Assembly: GCA_013003075.1 (NCBI GenBank) | Contig: JABDLJ010000016.1 | Coordinates: forward strand, 1-64,000 | Reading direction: 5' to 3' | From: Paracoccaceae bacterium | Lineage (GTDB): Bacteria > Pseudomonadota > Alphaproteobacteria > Rhodobacterales > Rhodobacteraceae | DNA: 64,000 bases | Shown here: one piece after another, positions 17,648 to 27,110 of the stretch | How positions within the stretch are numbered: position 1 is the stretch's first letter | Layout of the letters: each line of letters starts with the position of its first letter | Program-made: the position numbers and the translations under genes | Notes under the pieces: generated by a model | Database searches by the model: none | The model's input: only the letters and a program-made list of their open reading frames with translations | What the model was told of the DNA's origin: nothing

Positions 17648-19783
17648 TTACGCAGCCAGAAGACGGCCATGCTGTCCGCGCACCGACACCCGCGCCGCAG
17701 GCCCGTAGGCAATCGGGTTGGCGCGCAGCTCGGGAAAAAGCTCCAAAAGCTCGGAACGCGCCCGCGGATCGAGCCCGGGCAGGGAGGTCGCGCCGGGATG
17801 ATAGCTTTCGCTTTGCACGCCGTTCGAGAAGACGATTTCGTGCTGATCGAACAGGATGTGGTGGTAGGTGACAGCGCCGCCGCTGCCCTGGATAACATCG
17901 CGGCCGTTGACCAGGTGCTTGGCCGCCACCAGCACCTCTTCCTCGCCGAAATAGAGCTGGGTGCGCGCATCGCGGATCAACATGCGGTGCTGCGGCGAGA
18001 CACTGATCGGCGCTTCGTTTCCGATGCTGCCGGCCGCAAACGTTATCGGCGCCATCTCGGGCGCGGCCATCAGCTGCCGCGCGCCGGTTCAGCGAAGCGG
18101 CCGAAGACCGCGGTCACGCGTGCGCACCAGATCGCCCGGGCGCAGCGTTTCGACGGGGCGCGGCCCGAAGGCGGTCTCGATCAGCGTGCCTTGGGTGAAG
18201 CAGATGATCGTCTCGATCTCTTCGAATGTGATGACCGTCCCGTCGAGCAGCGTGGCCGTACCGGAAAGCCCGCCCGCATCGTCATCGGGATTGACGTAGA
18301 CGATCGATCCTTTTTGAAGCTGTCCGTTGAAATCGAGCGTGTCGCCGTTTGTCTCGGCGCCTTCTCCACCGCTGACGCTGAAGGTGGTGCCATTCAACAG
18401 CGTCGGATCGATGATGAAGGTGTCGTCGCCATCGCCGCCGATCGCTGTGTCGCCGCCGCCGATAGTCAGCGTGTCATCGCCCGTGCCGCCATTGAGGAGA
18501 TCTGCGCCAGCGCCGCCTATCAGCGTGTCATTGCCAGCCTCGCCATAGACCTCGTCATCGGCGGCGCCGCTGTCGACGAAATCGTCGCCATCGCCGGCAT
18601 AGACCAGATCCTCGTTGCCCGACGACGGCGTGAAGGCCGTGAAATGGACGTCGGTGATATTGACCGCCTGCTGAGTGTCGCCGCCGTTGTCATAGACGAT
18701 CACGATCTGCGAAACCGGGCCAGCCACCTCGACAAGGACCGATCCGTTTGCCGAGGCCGCACTGTCGTTGGTGATTGCCGCGGTGACCGTATCGCCGGCG
18801 CCGTTCAGGCTATCGTTGCCGGAAATCGTGATAACCACAGGCACCGGATTTCCGTCAGCGTCATACGCGTTGACGGAGATGATGTCCTGAAAGTTGTTGG
18901 CAGTGTTGATGACCCCGTCGATGTCATTGATCCGGAACGAGACGTTCTGGACGTCGTCGGCAAGTCCCGATCCCGATACGGCCGAGAAGTCGAACGTGAC
19001 CGTCGCATTGTCAGTGGTTCCGTTCTGGAAAAGATAGCCCGAAGAGCTGTTCGAGAAGGGCTCTCCGCCGGCTGAATAGTTGGACGTCGATGTGTCGGCT
19101 TCCAGGATCTGGTTTGGATCGGCGTTTGAGTAGCTGACGGCGACGTTGATGCCGCCGGTGTCCTGCACAACGCCGCCGCGCAAATCCAAGCCGTCGGCAT
19201 ATTGCGACCAGTTGAAGCTGAGCACCTCGGACGTGGTGCCGGGCAGATCGTTGGCGTCGATCCGGTCGCCTTCGGGATCGCCGGTGTAGCTGGTGTCGAT
19301 CAAATCATCGCCGGACGTGCCTTCGACGATGCCATCGGGATAGCCGCTGAAATCGGCGTAGGTGAAGACCGGATCGCCATTGTCGACCGACGGCGAACTG
19401 TCGAACTCGAGCGTCTCGTATGTGCGCCCCGGGATCAGCGGGCGTTCGGAAAGCGTGTAGTAGCCGGCATTGGCGCCTGTCTCGATGTGGAAGGTGACAA
19501 GCTGGAATGTCTCGCCGGTGACCGTGTCGCGCAGGGTCCAGACCTCTTCGGCACTGACATCGGCGCCGGTTGAGGATACGCCGTTCACGTTGATGTCGGC
19601 AGTCGCGGTTTCGCCTTCGGTGTTGTCTTCCAGGCTTTCGTCGTAAACGCCTGCACCGTTGTCGGTGATCGTGGCCGTGCCGGTCGTGTACCGCGAGCCG
19701 GAATAGCTCGTGTTGCCGCCAACCGAACGGTTGAACACCGAAAATGGATCGAAGTCATAAAATAGAACGTCGTATGTCGCCAC
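17648..19783 (-). pseudogene. RTX-repeat protein with C-terminal Hint domain, interrupted by an in-frame TGA
   Basis: One reading frame spans 712 codons except for a TGA at 18091-18089. Upstream of it the product has long Asp/Gly-rich beta regions and RTX-type nonapeptides (GDGDDFVDSG, AGNDTLIGGAGADLLNGGTG, GDGDDTFIID), then the first half of a Hint_2 domain (CFTQGTLIETAFGPRPVETL, ending TRDRGLRPLR). After it, in the same frame, come TGARQL, SIGNEAPISVSPQHRMLI, EVLVAAKHLVNG and HHILFDQHEIV, the second half. Related proteins have a Trp (R-W-x-G) at the stop, so TGG to TGA by one base is the simple explanation. Intact relatives are secreted Ca-binding proteins. A second start ATG exists at 18070, but a half Hint domain alone is unlikely to work. 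Confidence 0.8.
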
Positions 19784-20184
19784 GTCTCACCACCTCTGCC
19801 AGACCTGATCGCAACCAAGTGATGTGCTTCGCGCGCGCGATCTTTGGCTGAATAATCTGTTGAGAATGTCGGGAAAGATTGTGGTCAATTTGTGATCAAT
19901 TAGGGCTATTTCAGCGGCCGCCCATGCGTCCCACCGCGATGCTTTTGTTGAATTTTGTGGGATCGGACACTGCCCGAATGGGCGCGAAATGCACCCCGTT
20001 CAGGACCCAGTCTTGACGAAAACTGGCCTTGCCGCGGTCTTGCCCAACATGCACAGTGCGCGCAATCTCACACCAAGGCTGTCTTGAAGACCGGCATGCC
20101 AACACCACATATTGAGGCCAAGAGGAAAAGGCGACGGATTGCCGATGCGGGATCCAGCCTTTTTGCCAAGAACAAGGAAAACAC
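19784..20184. other. 401-base intergenic region upstream of lon
   Basis: The region separates the divergent RTX/Hint pseudogene and lon. Its first 130 bases are AT-richer than the surroundings and probably hold the promoter of the RTX gene. A candidate heat-shock promoter lies near the lon end. Open frames here, such as one on the minus strand at 19911-20186, lack any recognisable family and overlap that promoter, so I do not call a gene. Confidence 0.5.
20083..20112 (+). promoter_or_regulatory. Candidate sigma-32 heat-shock promoter of lon
   Basis: CTTGAA at 20083-20088 and CCACATAT at 20105-20112 resemble the heat-shock -35 (CTTGAA) and -10 (CCCCATNT, 7 of 8) elements. The 16-base spacer is slightly longer than the usual 13-15. 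lon is heat-shock controlled in many bacteria, which supports the reading. Confidence 0.5.
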
Positions 20185-22596
20185 ATGCAAGAGCAATTGA
20201 GCCAACCTTATCCGGTGCTTCCCCTGCGCGACATCGTGGTGTTCCCGCACATGATCGTCCCGCTGTTCGTGGGCCGTGAGAAATCGGTCCGGGCGCTGGA
20301 AGAGGTGATGCGCGACGACAAGCAGATCCTGCTGTCCAGCCAGATCGATCCGGCGGTCGATGATCCGACATCCGACGGCATCTTCAAGGTCGGGGTGCTG
20401 GCAAATGTATTGCAGCTTCTCAAGCTGCCCGACGGGACGGTCAAGGTTCTCGTCGAGGGCCGCGCGCGCGTGCACATCACAGAGTATCTTGAGAACGACA
20501 AGTATTTCGAAGCCCGCGCCGAGACGCTGACCGAACTGCCCGGCGAGGATGACATCGTCGAGGCGCTCGTGCGCTCGGTCGGCGAGGAATTCCAGCGCTA
20601 CGCAAAGGTCAAGAAGAACATCCCTGAAGAGGCGCTGTCAGCCGTGGCCGAGACCCGCGAAAGCGCCAAGCTGGCCGACCTTGTCGCCGGCCATCTCGGT
20701 GTGGAAGTCGATCAAAAACAAGAGCTTCTGGAAACGCTTTCGGTTGCCGAGCGGCTGGAGAAGGTCTTTGGCCTGATGCAGGGCGAGATGAGCGTTCTGC
20801 AGGTCGAAAAGAAGATCAAGACCCGCGTGAAAAGCCAGATGGAGCGCACTCAGCGCGAGTACTATCTGAATGAGCAGATGAAGGCCATTCAGAAAGAGCT
20901 GGGCGATGGCGAGGAAGGCCAGAACGAGGTGGCCGAGCTTGAGGCGCGCATCGAGGAAACCAAGCTTTCCAAGGAAGCGCGCGAAAAGGCCGACGCAGAG
21001 GTCAAGAAGCTCAAGAACATGTCGCCGATGTCGGCCGAGGCCACCGTCGTGCGCAACTATCTCGACTGGATGCTGTCAATCCCGTGGGGCACCAAGTCCC
21101 GCGTCAAGAAAGACTTGGCGCGCGCCGAAAAGGTGCTGAACGACGACCATTACAGCCTTGAGAAGGTCAAGGAGCGGATCATCGAGTATCTCGCGGTGCA
21201 GCAGCGCTCCAAAAAGCTCAAGGGGCCGATCATGTGCCTTGTGGGCCCGCCGGGCGTGGGCAAGACCTCGCTGGGCAAATCGGTTGCAAAGGCGACCGGG
21301 CGCGAGTTCATCCGCATCTCGCTGGGCGGGGTGCGCGACGAAAGCGAGATCCGCGGTCACCGCCGTACCTATATCGGCTCGATGCCTGGCAAGATCATCC
21401 AGGCGCTGAAGAAGGCGAAGACCACCAATCCGCTGATCTTGCTCGATGAAATCGACAAGATGGGCCAGGATTTCCGCGGCGATCCGGCCTCGGCGATGCT
21501 GGAGGTTCTTGACCCCGAGCAGAACTCGACCTTCATCGATCACTATCTGGAGGTCGAGTACGACCTGTCGAACGTGATGTTCCTGACCACGGCGAATTCC
21601 TACAACATGCCGGGCCCGCTTCTGGACCGGATGGAGATCATCCCGCTGGCCGGCTACACCGAGGACGAAAAGCGCCAGATCGCGATCCAGCATCTTCTGG
21701 ACAAGCAGATCAAGAACCACGGGCTGAAGCCGTCCGAGTTCGAGCTGACCGAAGAGGCGTTGACCGAGATCATCCGGACCTACACCCGCGAGGCGGGCGT
21801 GCGGAACCTTGAGCGCGAGATCGCGAAGCTGTGCCGCAAGGCCGTCACCAAGATCGTGCGCAAGCAGGACGAAAAGGTGGTGATCACGCCGGATCTTCTT
21901 GAGGAGTATCTGGGCGTCAAGCGCTTCCGTTACGGTCTGGCCGAGAAGGAAGACCAGATCGGCGTCGTCACGGGGCTTGCCTGGACGCAGGTCGGCGGCG
22001 ACCTGTTGTCGATCGAAGCGCTGAAACTGCCCGGCAAGGGGCGGATGAAGACGACCGGCAAGCTGGGCGACGTGATGAAGGAAAGCATCGACGCGGCGGC
22101 CAGCTACGTGCGCTCGATCAGCCCCGAGCTTGGCATCAAGCCGCCGCAGTTCGAGAAGATGGACATCCACGTGCACGTGCCCGAGGGCGCAACGCCGAAG
22201 GATGGCCCTTCGGCCGGTCTTGCGATGGTGACCTCGATCGTTTCGGTTCTGACCGGCATCCCGGTGCGCAAGGACATCGCCATGACCGGCGAGGTCACGT
22301 TGCGCGGCAATGCGCTGGCCATCGGTGGTCTGAAGGAAAAGCTTCTGGCAGCGCTTCGGGGCGGCATCAAAACCGTTCTGATCCCGGCAGAGAATGAAAA
22401 GGACCTGCCCGAGATCCCCGACAACGTGAAGGAAGGCCTGACGATCGTTCCCGTCGCGCATGTCCGCGATGTGCTCAAGCAAGCGCTGGTCGATGTTCCC
22501 GAGCCCATCGAATGGGACGAGGCCGCCGAGGAAGAAGCCGCGGCCGCCGCCGCCGCTCGGAAGTCAGGCGATGAGACCAGCGCGACGGCGCATTAG
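20185..22596 (+). CDS. lon: ATP-dependent protease Lon (La)
   Basis: An 803-residue cytoplasmic protease that degrades misfolded and short-lived regulatory proteins. Order: N-terminal substrate-binding LAN domain ([20 protein letters not shown]), coiled coil (residues about 190-280), AAA+ module with Walker [12 protein letters not shown] (about 352) and Walker [10 protein letters not shown], then the protease domain with the catalytic Ser in [10 protein letters not shown] (about 675) and Lys in [10 protein letters not shown] (about 716). All catalytic residues are present and the length is normal. The C-terminus has an Ala/Glu-rich tail. In related alphaproteobacteria Lon degrades cell-cycle regulators such as CtrA-network members; cckA is also in this window. 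Confidence 0.98.
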   Translation: MQEQLSQPYPVLPLRDIVVFPHMIVPLFVGREKSVRALEEVMRDDKQILLSSQIDPAVDDPTSDGIFKVGVLANVLQLLKLPDGTVKVLVEGRARVHITEYLENDKYFEARAETLTELPGEDDIVEALVRSVGEEFQRYAKVKKNIPEEALSAVAETRESAKLADLVAGHLGVEVDQKQELLETLSVAERLEKVFGLMQGEMSVLQVEKKIKTRVKSQMERTQREYYLNEQMKAIQKELGDGEEGQNEVAELEARIEETKLSKEAREKADAEVKKLKNMSPMSAEATVVRNYLDWMLSIPWGTKSRVKKDLARAEKVLNDDHYSLEKVKERIIEYLAVQQRSKKLKGPIMCLVGPPGVGKTSLGKSVAKATGREFIRISLGGVRDESEIRGHRRTYIGSMPGKIIQALKKAKTTNPLILLDEIDKMGQDFRGDPASAMLEVLDPEQNSTFIDHYLEVEYDLSNVMFLTTANSYNMPGPLLDRMEIIPLAGYTEDEKRQIAIQHLLDKQIKNHGLKPSEFELTEEALTEIIRTYTREAGVRNLEREIAKLCRKAVTKIVRKQDEKVVITPDLLEEYLGVKRFRYGLAEKEDQIGVVTGLAWTQVGGDLLSIEALKLPGKGRMKTTGKLGDVMKESIDAAASYVRSISPELGIKPPQFEKMDIHVHVPEGATPKDGPSAGLAMVTSIVSVLTGIPVRKDIAMTGEVTLRGNALAIGGLKEKLLAALRGGIKTVLIPAENEKDLPEIPDNVKEGLTIVPVAHVRDVLKQALVDVPEPIEWDEAAEEEAAAAAAARKSGDETSATAH

Positions 22597-22619
22597 AAAC
22601 CTTGTCACGACAGTTTGAA

Positions 22620-22643
22620 GGGGCGCCAGGCGGCGCCCCTTTT
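22620..22643 (+). terminator. Rho-independent terminator after lon
   Basis: A perfect 8-bp stem GGGGCGCC/GGCGCCCC with a 4-base loop, followed by TTTT, 23 bases after the lon stop. Confidence 0.85.
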
Positions 22644-22845
22644 CATTGCGTAACCCCCCGGATCGTGGCGGCTTGAAACTGACCGACTGTCTGGCCAGCC
22701 AAAGCGGACAAATTGGTCCCCCACAGCCAAACCCCACCGGGCGGGCCGGGTTTGCCGCGAACCTCGGCTCCGAGGGCTGCTTCGGCGGTTTGGCGGCAGT
22801 GCGCTCTTGCGATCCTCATGCGCGTTGGCTAAATAGGCGTCCGGC

Positions 22846-22920
22846 GGGTGATTAGCTCAGTGGTAGAGCGCTTCGTTCACATCGAAGATGTCAGGAGTTC
22901 AAATCTCTTATCACCCACCA
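22846..22920 (+). tRNA. tRNA-Val (CAC anticodon)
   Basis: A 75-nt cloverleaf: acceptor GGGTGAT pairs with ATCACCC, D-arm GCTCAGTGGTAGAGC, anticodon arm CTTCG-TTCACAT-CGAAG with anticodon CAC, T-arm AGGAG-TTCAAAT-CTCTT, and an encoded CCA end. It reads GTG codons. It is nearly identical to the tRNA-Val 0.75 kb downstream. Confidence 0.96.
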
Positions 22921-22976
22921 CTTCCCACCATTCCGGCGGCTATCGCCAGAGCCGGCGCGCAACGGACCTGCCGGCT

Positions 22977-23579
22977 ATGACACCGCACGCGCTATACGTT
23001 CTGCGCCACGGCGAGACGGAATGGAACGCGGCGGGCCGGATGCAAGGTCGGCTCAATTCGCCGCTGACCGAAGCGGGCAGGGCGCAGGCGGCCAGGCTTA
23101 GCGCGCTTTTGCAGAACATCGACATAGCGGCGCACGATATCTGGGTCAGCCCGCAAGGCCGCGCCATCGAGACGGCCGCCATCGCACTTGGGTCCCGCGC
23201 GCAGTTCTTGCGCACCGATGACCGGCTCCGTGAGATCTCGCTTGGCGATTAGGACGGCGCGGTGATGGACGACATCCGGCGCGCCCACCCGCAACATTTC
23301 GAGCCTGAGGCCGGGTTTTCGTGGATGGATAACGCGCCCGGCGGTGAGGGCCTTGCCGCGCTGAAGACGCGCTGCGCGGCGTTTCTGGCAGAGCTTCAGC
23401 GGCCTGCGATCCTGGTCACGCATGGTATCACGTCACGGATGCTGCGCTCGCTGGCGCTGTGCGGCGCGCCTGATCTGCTTGATGAGCTTCCCGGCGGACA
23501 GGGCGTGATCCACGCGGTTCGGGGAAAAGCGCATCATAGTCTGAACGAGGTATCCGCCGCGCCCACGCGCCCGTCCTGA
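22977..23579 (+). pseudogene. Histidine phosphatase (phosphoglycerate mutase family) interrupted by an in-frame TAG
   Basis: From ATG 22977 the frame encodes LYVLRHGETEWNAAGRMQGRLNS, the RHGE/T catalytic motif with phospho-accepting His, and WVSPQGRAIETA, then reads LREISLGD and stops at TAG 23250-23252. In the same frame it continues DGAVMDDIRRAHP, then AILVTHGITSRMLRSLAL with the second catalytic His, to a stop at 23579, giving a normal length of about 200 residues. Family members usually have a Trp after the GD (for example GDWEG), so TGG to TAG at 23251 is the likely lesion. The halves are also readable as separate frames. It sits between the two tRNA-Val genes. Confidence 0.8.
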
Positions 23580-23672
23580 CCGCCTTCAGATCCCGGGCCT
23601 CGCGCGGCAAGGCGCATGGCGCTCAACTGGGTCTTGCTCTGGCCCCGCCTTGCACGTTATAGCGGCGCCAGC

Positions 23673-23748
<76 letters not shown>

Positions 23749-23848
23749 CTTCCCTCACAAGCCAACGCGGTCGCAGCCGCAAGTGGCTGGCGCGAAGGCG
23801 CGTTTTGCGCCACTCTGCCGGTAGCGGCAGCCATCTGGGAGAGGACCG

Positions 23849-25189
23849 ATGCCACCGGCGGTGACCGACGCGCAAGGGCTGGAGCTTTCCGGCGCAACGT
23901 CCGAGGCGGCGCTCCACTACGCCGAGGCCGTCACCGCCTTCAATTTCTTCAAGGGCGATCCCATGGCCGCGCTCAAGTCCGCGACGGACGCAGCGCCCGA
24001 TTTCGCGATGGCGCATCTTCTGCGCGCCCATCTTCTGGCGCTGACCACGCAAGCCGATACGACCGCAGCGGCGCGGCGCATGCTCGACCGGGTGCAGGAT
24101 CTGCCGCTCACAGACCGCGAGGCTGCGCATCTGGGCGCGCTTCAGCTGCTCTGCCGCGGCGACTGGACGACCGCGGCCAACGCGCTTGGCCGGCACCTGA
24201 TGGACACGCCGCACGATCTGGTGGCGCTGCAATCGGCGCACAACATGGATTTCTTCCGCGGCGATGCGCGCGAGCTGCGCGACCGGATTGCCCGCGCGCT
24301 GCCGGTCTGGGCCGATGATGTGCCGGGCTATTCCTGCCTTCTGGGCATGTATGCCTTCGGGCTTGAGGAAATGGGCGATTATGGGCGCGCCGAAGCGATG
24401 GGCCGCGAGGCGATCGAGCGCGACGCCCGCGACAGCTGGGCGCATCACGCCGTCGCCCATGTCTACGAGATGGAGGGCCGCGCCAGCGACGGTCTGGCCT
24501 GGATGGAGGCCCGCGCGCCGCACTGGGCGTCGGACGACGACTATTTCCAGACCCATAACTGGTGGCACAAGGCGCTGTATTGCCTGGAACTTGATGATCC
24601 GGCCGGCGCGCTGGCGGTCTACGATGCCCATATCTGGGCCGGCGGCGACCAGATCGTGTTCAACCTTCTGGATGCATCCGCGCTTTTATGGCGGCTGTGG
24701 AGCGGGGGCATCGATGTCGGTGGCCGCTGGGAGGCGCTTACCAAAGCGTGGGGCCCGCATCTTGGCGGCACCGGCTACGGTTTCAACGACTGGCACGCGG
24801 CGATGGCGCTGCTGGGATCGGGCGCGGCCGCCCGTGTCGATGCGATGATCGCAACGCTGAAAAACGCCGATCCGGACACCGAGGCGGGGCGCTGGCAGGC
24901 CGCCATCACGCTGCCACTGATCGAAGGCTTCCGCGCCTTTGCGGAGGGCCGCCATGAGGCGGCGGCGGACATCCTGTTCGACGTGCGCCGCATTGCCCAT
25001 CGCTTTGGCGGCAGCCATGCGCAGCGCGATGTCATCGACTGGACGCTGACCGAGGCGGCGTTGCGGGGCGGGCTTTCCGGGATGGCCCGCGCACTTACCG
25101 ACGAGCGCCTGGCGCTGCGACCGCACAGCCCGGTCAACCGGGCCTTCCTGGCTCGCGCAGAGGCGCTTGAGGCGGCAGGCCGGGATTAA
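23849..25189 (+). CDS. TTC38-like tetratricopeptide-repeat protein
   Basis: A 446-residue protein built of helical repeats across its whole length, with the signatures of the TTC38 family: AVTAFNFFKGDPMAAL near the start, CRGDWTTAANALGRHL, GYSCLLGMYAFGLEEMGDYGRAE, WAHHAVAHVYEMEGR and TGYGFNDWHAAMALLG. No signal peptide or membrane helix is visible, so it is probably cytoplasmic. TTC38 homologues occur in many alphaproteobacteria; the role is unknown. It starts shortly after tRNA-Val and ends overlapping the convergent TetR gene by 4 bases. Confidence 0.85.
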   Translation: MPPAVTDAQGLELSGATSEAALHYAEAVTAFNFFKGDPMAALKSATDAAPDFAMAHLLRAHLLALTTQADTTAAARRMLDRVQDLPLTDREAAHLGALQLLCRGDWTTAANALGRHLMDTPHDLVALQSAHNMDFFRGDARELRDRIARALPVWADDVPGYSCLLGMYAFGLEEMGDYGRAEAMGREAIERDARDSWAHHAVAHVYEMEGRASDGLAWMEARAPHWASDDDYFQTHNWWHKALYCLELDDPAGALAVYDAHIWAGGDQIVFNLLDASALLWRLWSGGIDVGGRWEALTKAWGPHLGGTGYGFNDWHAAMALLGSGAAARVDAMIATLKNADPDTEAGRWQAAITLPLIEGFRAFAEGRHEAAADILFDVRRIAHRFGGSHAQRDVIDWTLTEAALRGGLSGMARALTDERLALRPHSPVNRAFLARAEALEAAGRD

Positions 25190-25794
25190 CTTTTGGCGAC
25201 AAGAAGCCGGTCGGTCGCTAACTGCACCATCTGCGGAACCTGCACCGACATATCGGCGAACTCGACCTTCCGGTCGATGGCAAGAAACGCCAGCCCGTGC
25301 ACGAAGGTCCAAAGCGGGAATGACGCCGCGCGACCCTCTTCGGCGTCCGCCGGCACCCCAATGAACCCGCCGACCTGCTGCAACAGCACACCATAGCAGG
25401 CGTCGCCCCTGGTTTTGAGCGTTTCGTCCGGGTCATGGTGCGCGAACATCATCCGGAACATGCCGGGATGGGCGACCGCGAACGCGACATAGGCCTCGCC
25501 GATCGCGGCAATCGCGTCCTTGGAACATGGCGTTTTGCCTTCAAGCGCCGCATCGAAGGCCGTTTTCATCTCGGCCATGCCTTCCAGTGCGACGGCGTGC
25601 AGCATCTCCTGGCGGTCGGAAAAATGCCGATAGGGCGCTGCCGTCGACACACCCGCCTTGCGGCAGGCATCGCTGACCGAAAAGTTGTCTTGGCCTTTCT
25701 CTTCAACGAGTTGGCGCGTTGCCGTCACCAACTGCTGGCGCAAATCGCCGTGGTGGTAGCCGGTCTTTGCGGTGACTTTGTCTTTGGCCTGCAT
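25186..25794 (-). CDS. TetR/AcrR family repressor of the adjacent RND efflux operon
   Basis: A 202-residue regulator. I start it at ATG 25794, which has GGAGAG 5 bases upstream; the ATG at 25833 would place coding sequence in the shared promoter. The N-terminal helix-turn-helix is FSVSDACRKAGVSTAAPYRHFSDRQEML. The C-terminal half, with MFAHHDPDETL and WTFVHGLAFLAID, resembles the WHG-type TetR ligand domain. It diverges from the RND adaptor gene, and two operator-like palindromes lie between them, so it is probably the local repressor. Its inducer is unknown. Confidence 0.86.
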   Translation of the reverse strand: MQAKDKVTAKTGYHHGDLRQQLVTATRQLVEEKGQDNFSVSDACRKAGVSTAAPYRHFSDRQEMLHAVALEGMAEMKTAFDAALEGKTPCSKDAIAAIGEAYVAFAVAHPGMFRMMFAHHDPDETLKTRGDACYGVLLQQVGGFIGVPADAEEGRAASFPLWTFVHGLAFLAIDRKVEFADMSVQVPQMVQLATDRLLVAKS

Positions 25795-25826
25795 GCTCGC
25801 TCTCCGCGAATTTCCGCACATCGTGT

Positions 25827-25875
25827 TTGACAATGTTAGAGGTTCTAGCTATGTAAGAGCCGCTAACAATGTTAG
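25827..25875 (+). promoter_or_regulatory. Efflux operon promoter with two TetR-type operators
   Basis: TTGACA (25827-25832) and TATGTA (25850-25855) with a 17-base spacer form a near-consensus promoter. Two similar 13-mers cover its -35 (TTGACAATGTTAG, 25827-25839) and the expected +1 (CTAACAATGTTAG, 25863-25875, a perfect palindrome with a 3-base centre), 36 bases centre to centre. Binding by the divergent TetR protein is inferred. Confidence 0.72.
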
Positions 25876-25928
25876 AAATACTAATATCTCACTCATCCAA
25901 TTGCAAGATTTCCCTACGGAGAACAGCC

Positions 25929-27110
25929 ATGGCCAGCAAAAAGACAGATCGCCCCAGCATATCGCCGCTGAGCCGTGTCTTGCGCAGAACAGGTATGATC
26001 GGTGCAACCGCCATCACGGTTGCGGCCGCAGCCGGCATGGTGAGCGTCGCAAGCGGGATGATCGCGGCCAATGCGGCGCGCAACGCCCCGGCGCAGGATA
26101 GCGTCGCCGCTCCGGTCGATGTCGCCACCGCGCGCCTGGTCCTGCAAAGCGGCTACAGTGTACCGGCAGAGGTTCTGGGGCGGATCGAACCGCGCCGCTC
26201 TGCCGCGCTTGGTTTCGAGGCCGGCGGCACGCTTGCCGAGGTTTTCGTCGACGAAGGCGACAGCATTTCCTATGGCCAGGTCATCGCCCGGCTCGACACC
26301 CGCGCGCTTGAGTCCGAGCGGCTTGCCGTTCTCGCCGCGCATGAAGCGGCCCTTGCCGCCGAAGAACTGGCGCGCCTGACGGCAGAGCGTCAAGAAACGC
26401 TGGCGGCCAAGGATCACGTCTCGGCGCAACGCTATGACGAGGCGCGCCTCGCCCTCGCGCAGGCCTCCGCAGGGGTGCGCCGGCTTGAAGCGCAAATCGT
26501 GACGCTGGACGTCGCAGTGTCGAAATCGGAGATCACGGCGCCTTTTGCCGGGCAGGTCGCGCGGCGGTTTGCCGACGAAGGCGCACGGCTTGCGCCCGGC
26601 GCGCAGGTGATCGAGTTGCTGGAGGCCGGCGCGCCGGTCTTCCGTGCCGGGCTGTCACCCGATCTGATCCCGGCCATGCAGTTCGGCAAGAGTTATCCCG
26701 TGACGCTTGGAGCGACCCTGCACGATGCGACGCTGACGGCGCTTCGGCCCGATATCTCTGCCGGAACGCGCACCGTGGACGCGCAGTTTACTCTCGCGGC
26801 CGACGCCCCGCTGCCGGTCGGCATGCTGGGGCATCTGCATCTGGAACGCCGGGTCGGCGGGCAGGGCGCCTGGGTGCCACTGACGGCGATCGGTGAAGGC
26901 ATCCGCGGTCTCTGGACGCTTTATCTGGTCGATGAAAGCGCCGAGCCGCATCTGGTCCGGCGCGAGGCGGTGAACCTGCTTTACGCCGACGAGGAACGCG
27001 CTTTCGTCGCCGGCCAGCTGGCCGGCGGCTTCGCGTTCGTGCAAAGCGGCATTCACCGGATTGCGGACGGCCAGTCCGTTGCCCCGATCCAGACCGTGCA
27101 GGCCAAGTGA
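25929..27110 (+). CDS. RND efflux periplasmic adaptor (membrane fusion protein)
   Basis: A 393-residue HlyD/AcrA-type adaptor linking an inner-membrane RND pump to an outer-membrane channel. Start at ATG 25929 after CGGAGA; a reading from 25869 would begin in the operator. It has a membrane-anchor/signal region (AITVAAAAGMVSVASGM), the lipoyl-like half-motif RIEPRRSAALGFEAGGTLAEVFVDEGDSISYGQVIARLD, a coiled-coil hairpin (about residues 115-180), and SEITAPFAGQVARRFADEGARLAPG closing the lipoyl domain. Its stop overlaps the permease start (TGATG). Confidence 0.92.
   Translation: MASKKTDRPSISPLSRVLRRTGMIGATAITVAAAAGMVSVASGMIAANAARNAPAQDSVAAPVDVATARLVLQSGYSVPAEVLGRIEPRRSAALGFEAGGTLAEVFVDEGDSISYGQVIARLDTRALESERLAVLAAHEAALAAEELARLTAERQETLAAKDHVSAQRYDEARLALAQASAGVRRLEAQIVTLDVAVSKSEITAPFAGQVARRFADEGARLAPGAQVIELLEAGAPVFRAGLSPDLIPAMQFGKSYPVTLGATLHDATLTALRPDISAGTRTVDAQFTLAADAPLPVGMLGHLHLERRVGGQGAWVPLTAIGEGIRGLWTLYLVDESAEPHLVRREAVNLLYADEERAFVAGQLAGGFAFVQSGIHRIADGQSVAPIQTVQAK

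Noticed and set aside
19911-20186. Minus-strand open frame in the lon upstream region
   Set aside because: It would overlap the candidate lon promoter and the lon start, and its sequence has no recognisable features.
21076-22482. Long open frame on the strand opposite lon
   Set aside because: GC-rich genes leave antisense frames open; no family resemblance, and lon is certain.
18089-23252. Stop-codon reassignment (TGA or TAG as Trp) as the explanation for the in-frame stops
   Set aside because: TGA and TAG end many intact genes in the window (for example dksA, recA), so the code is standard.
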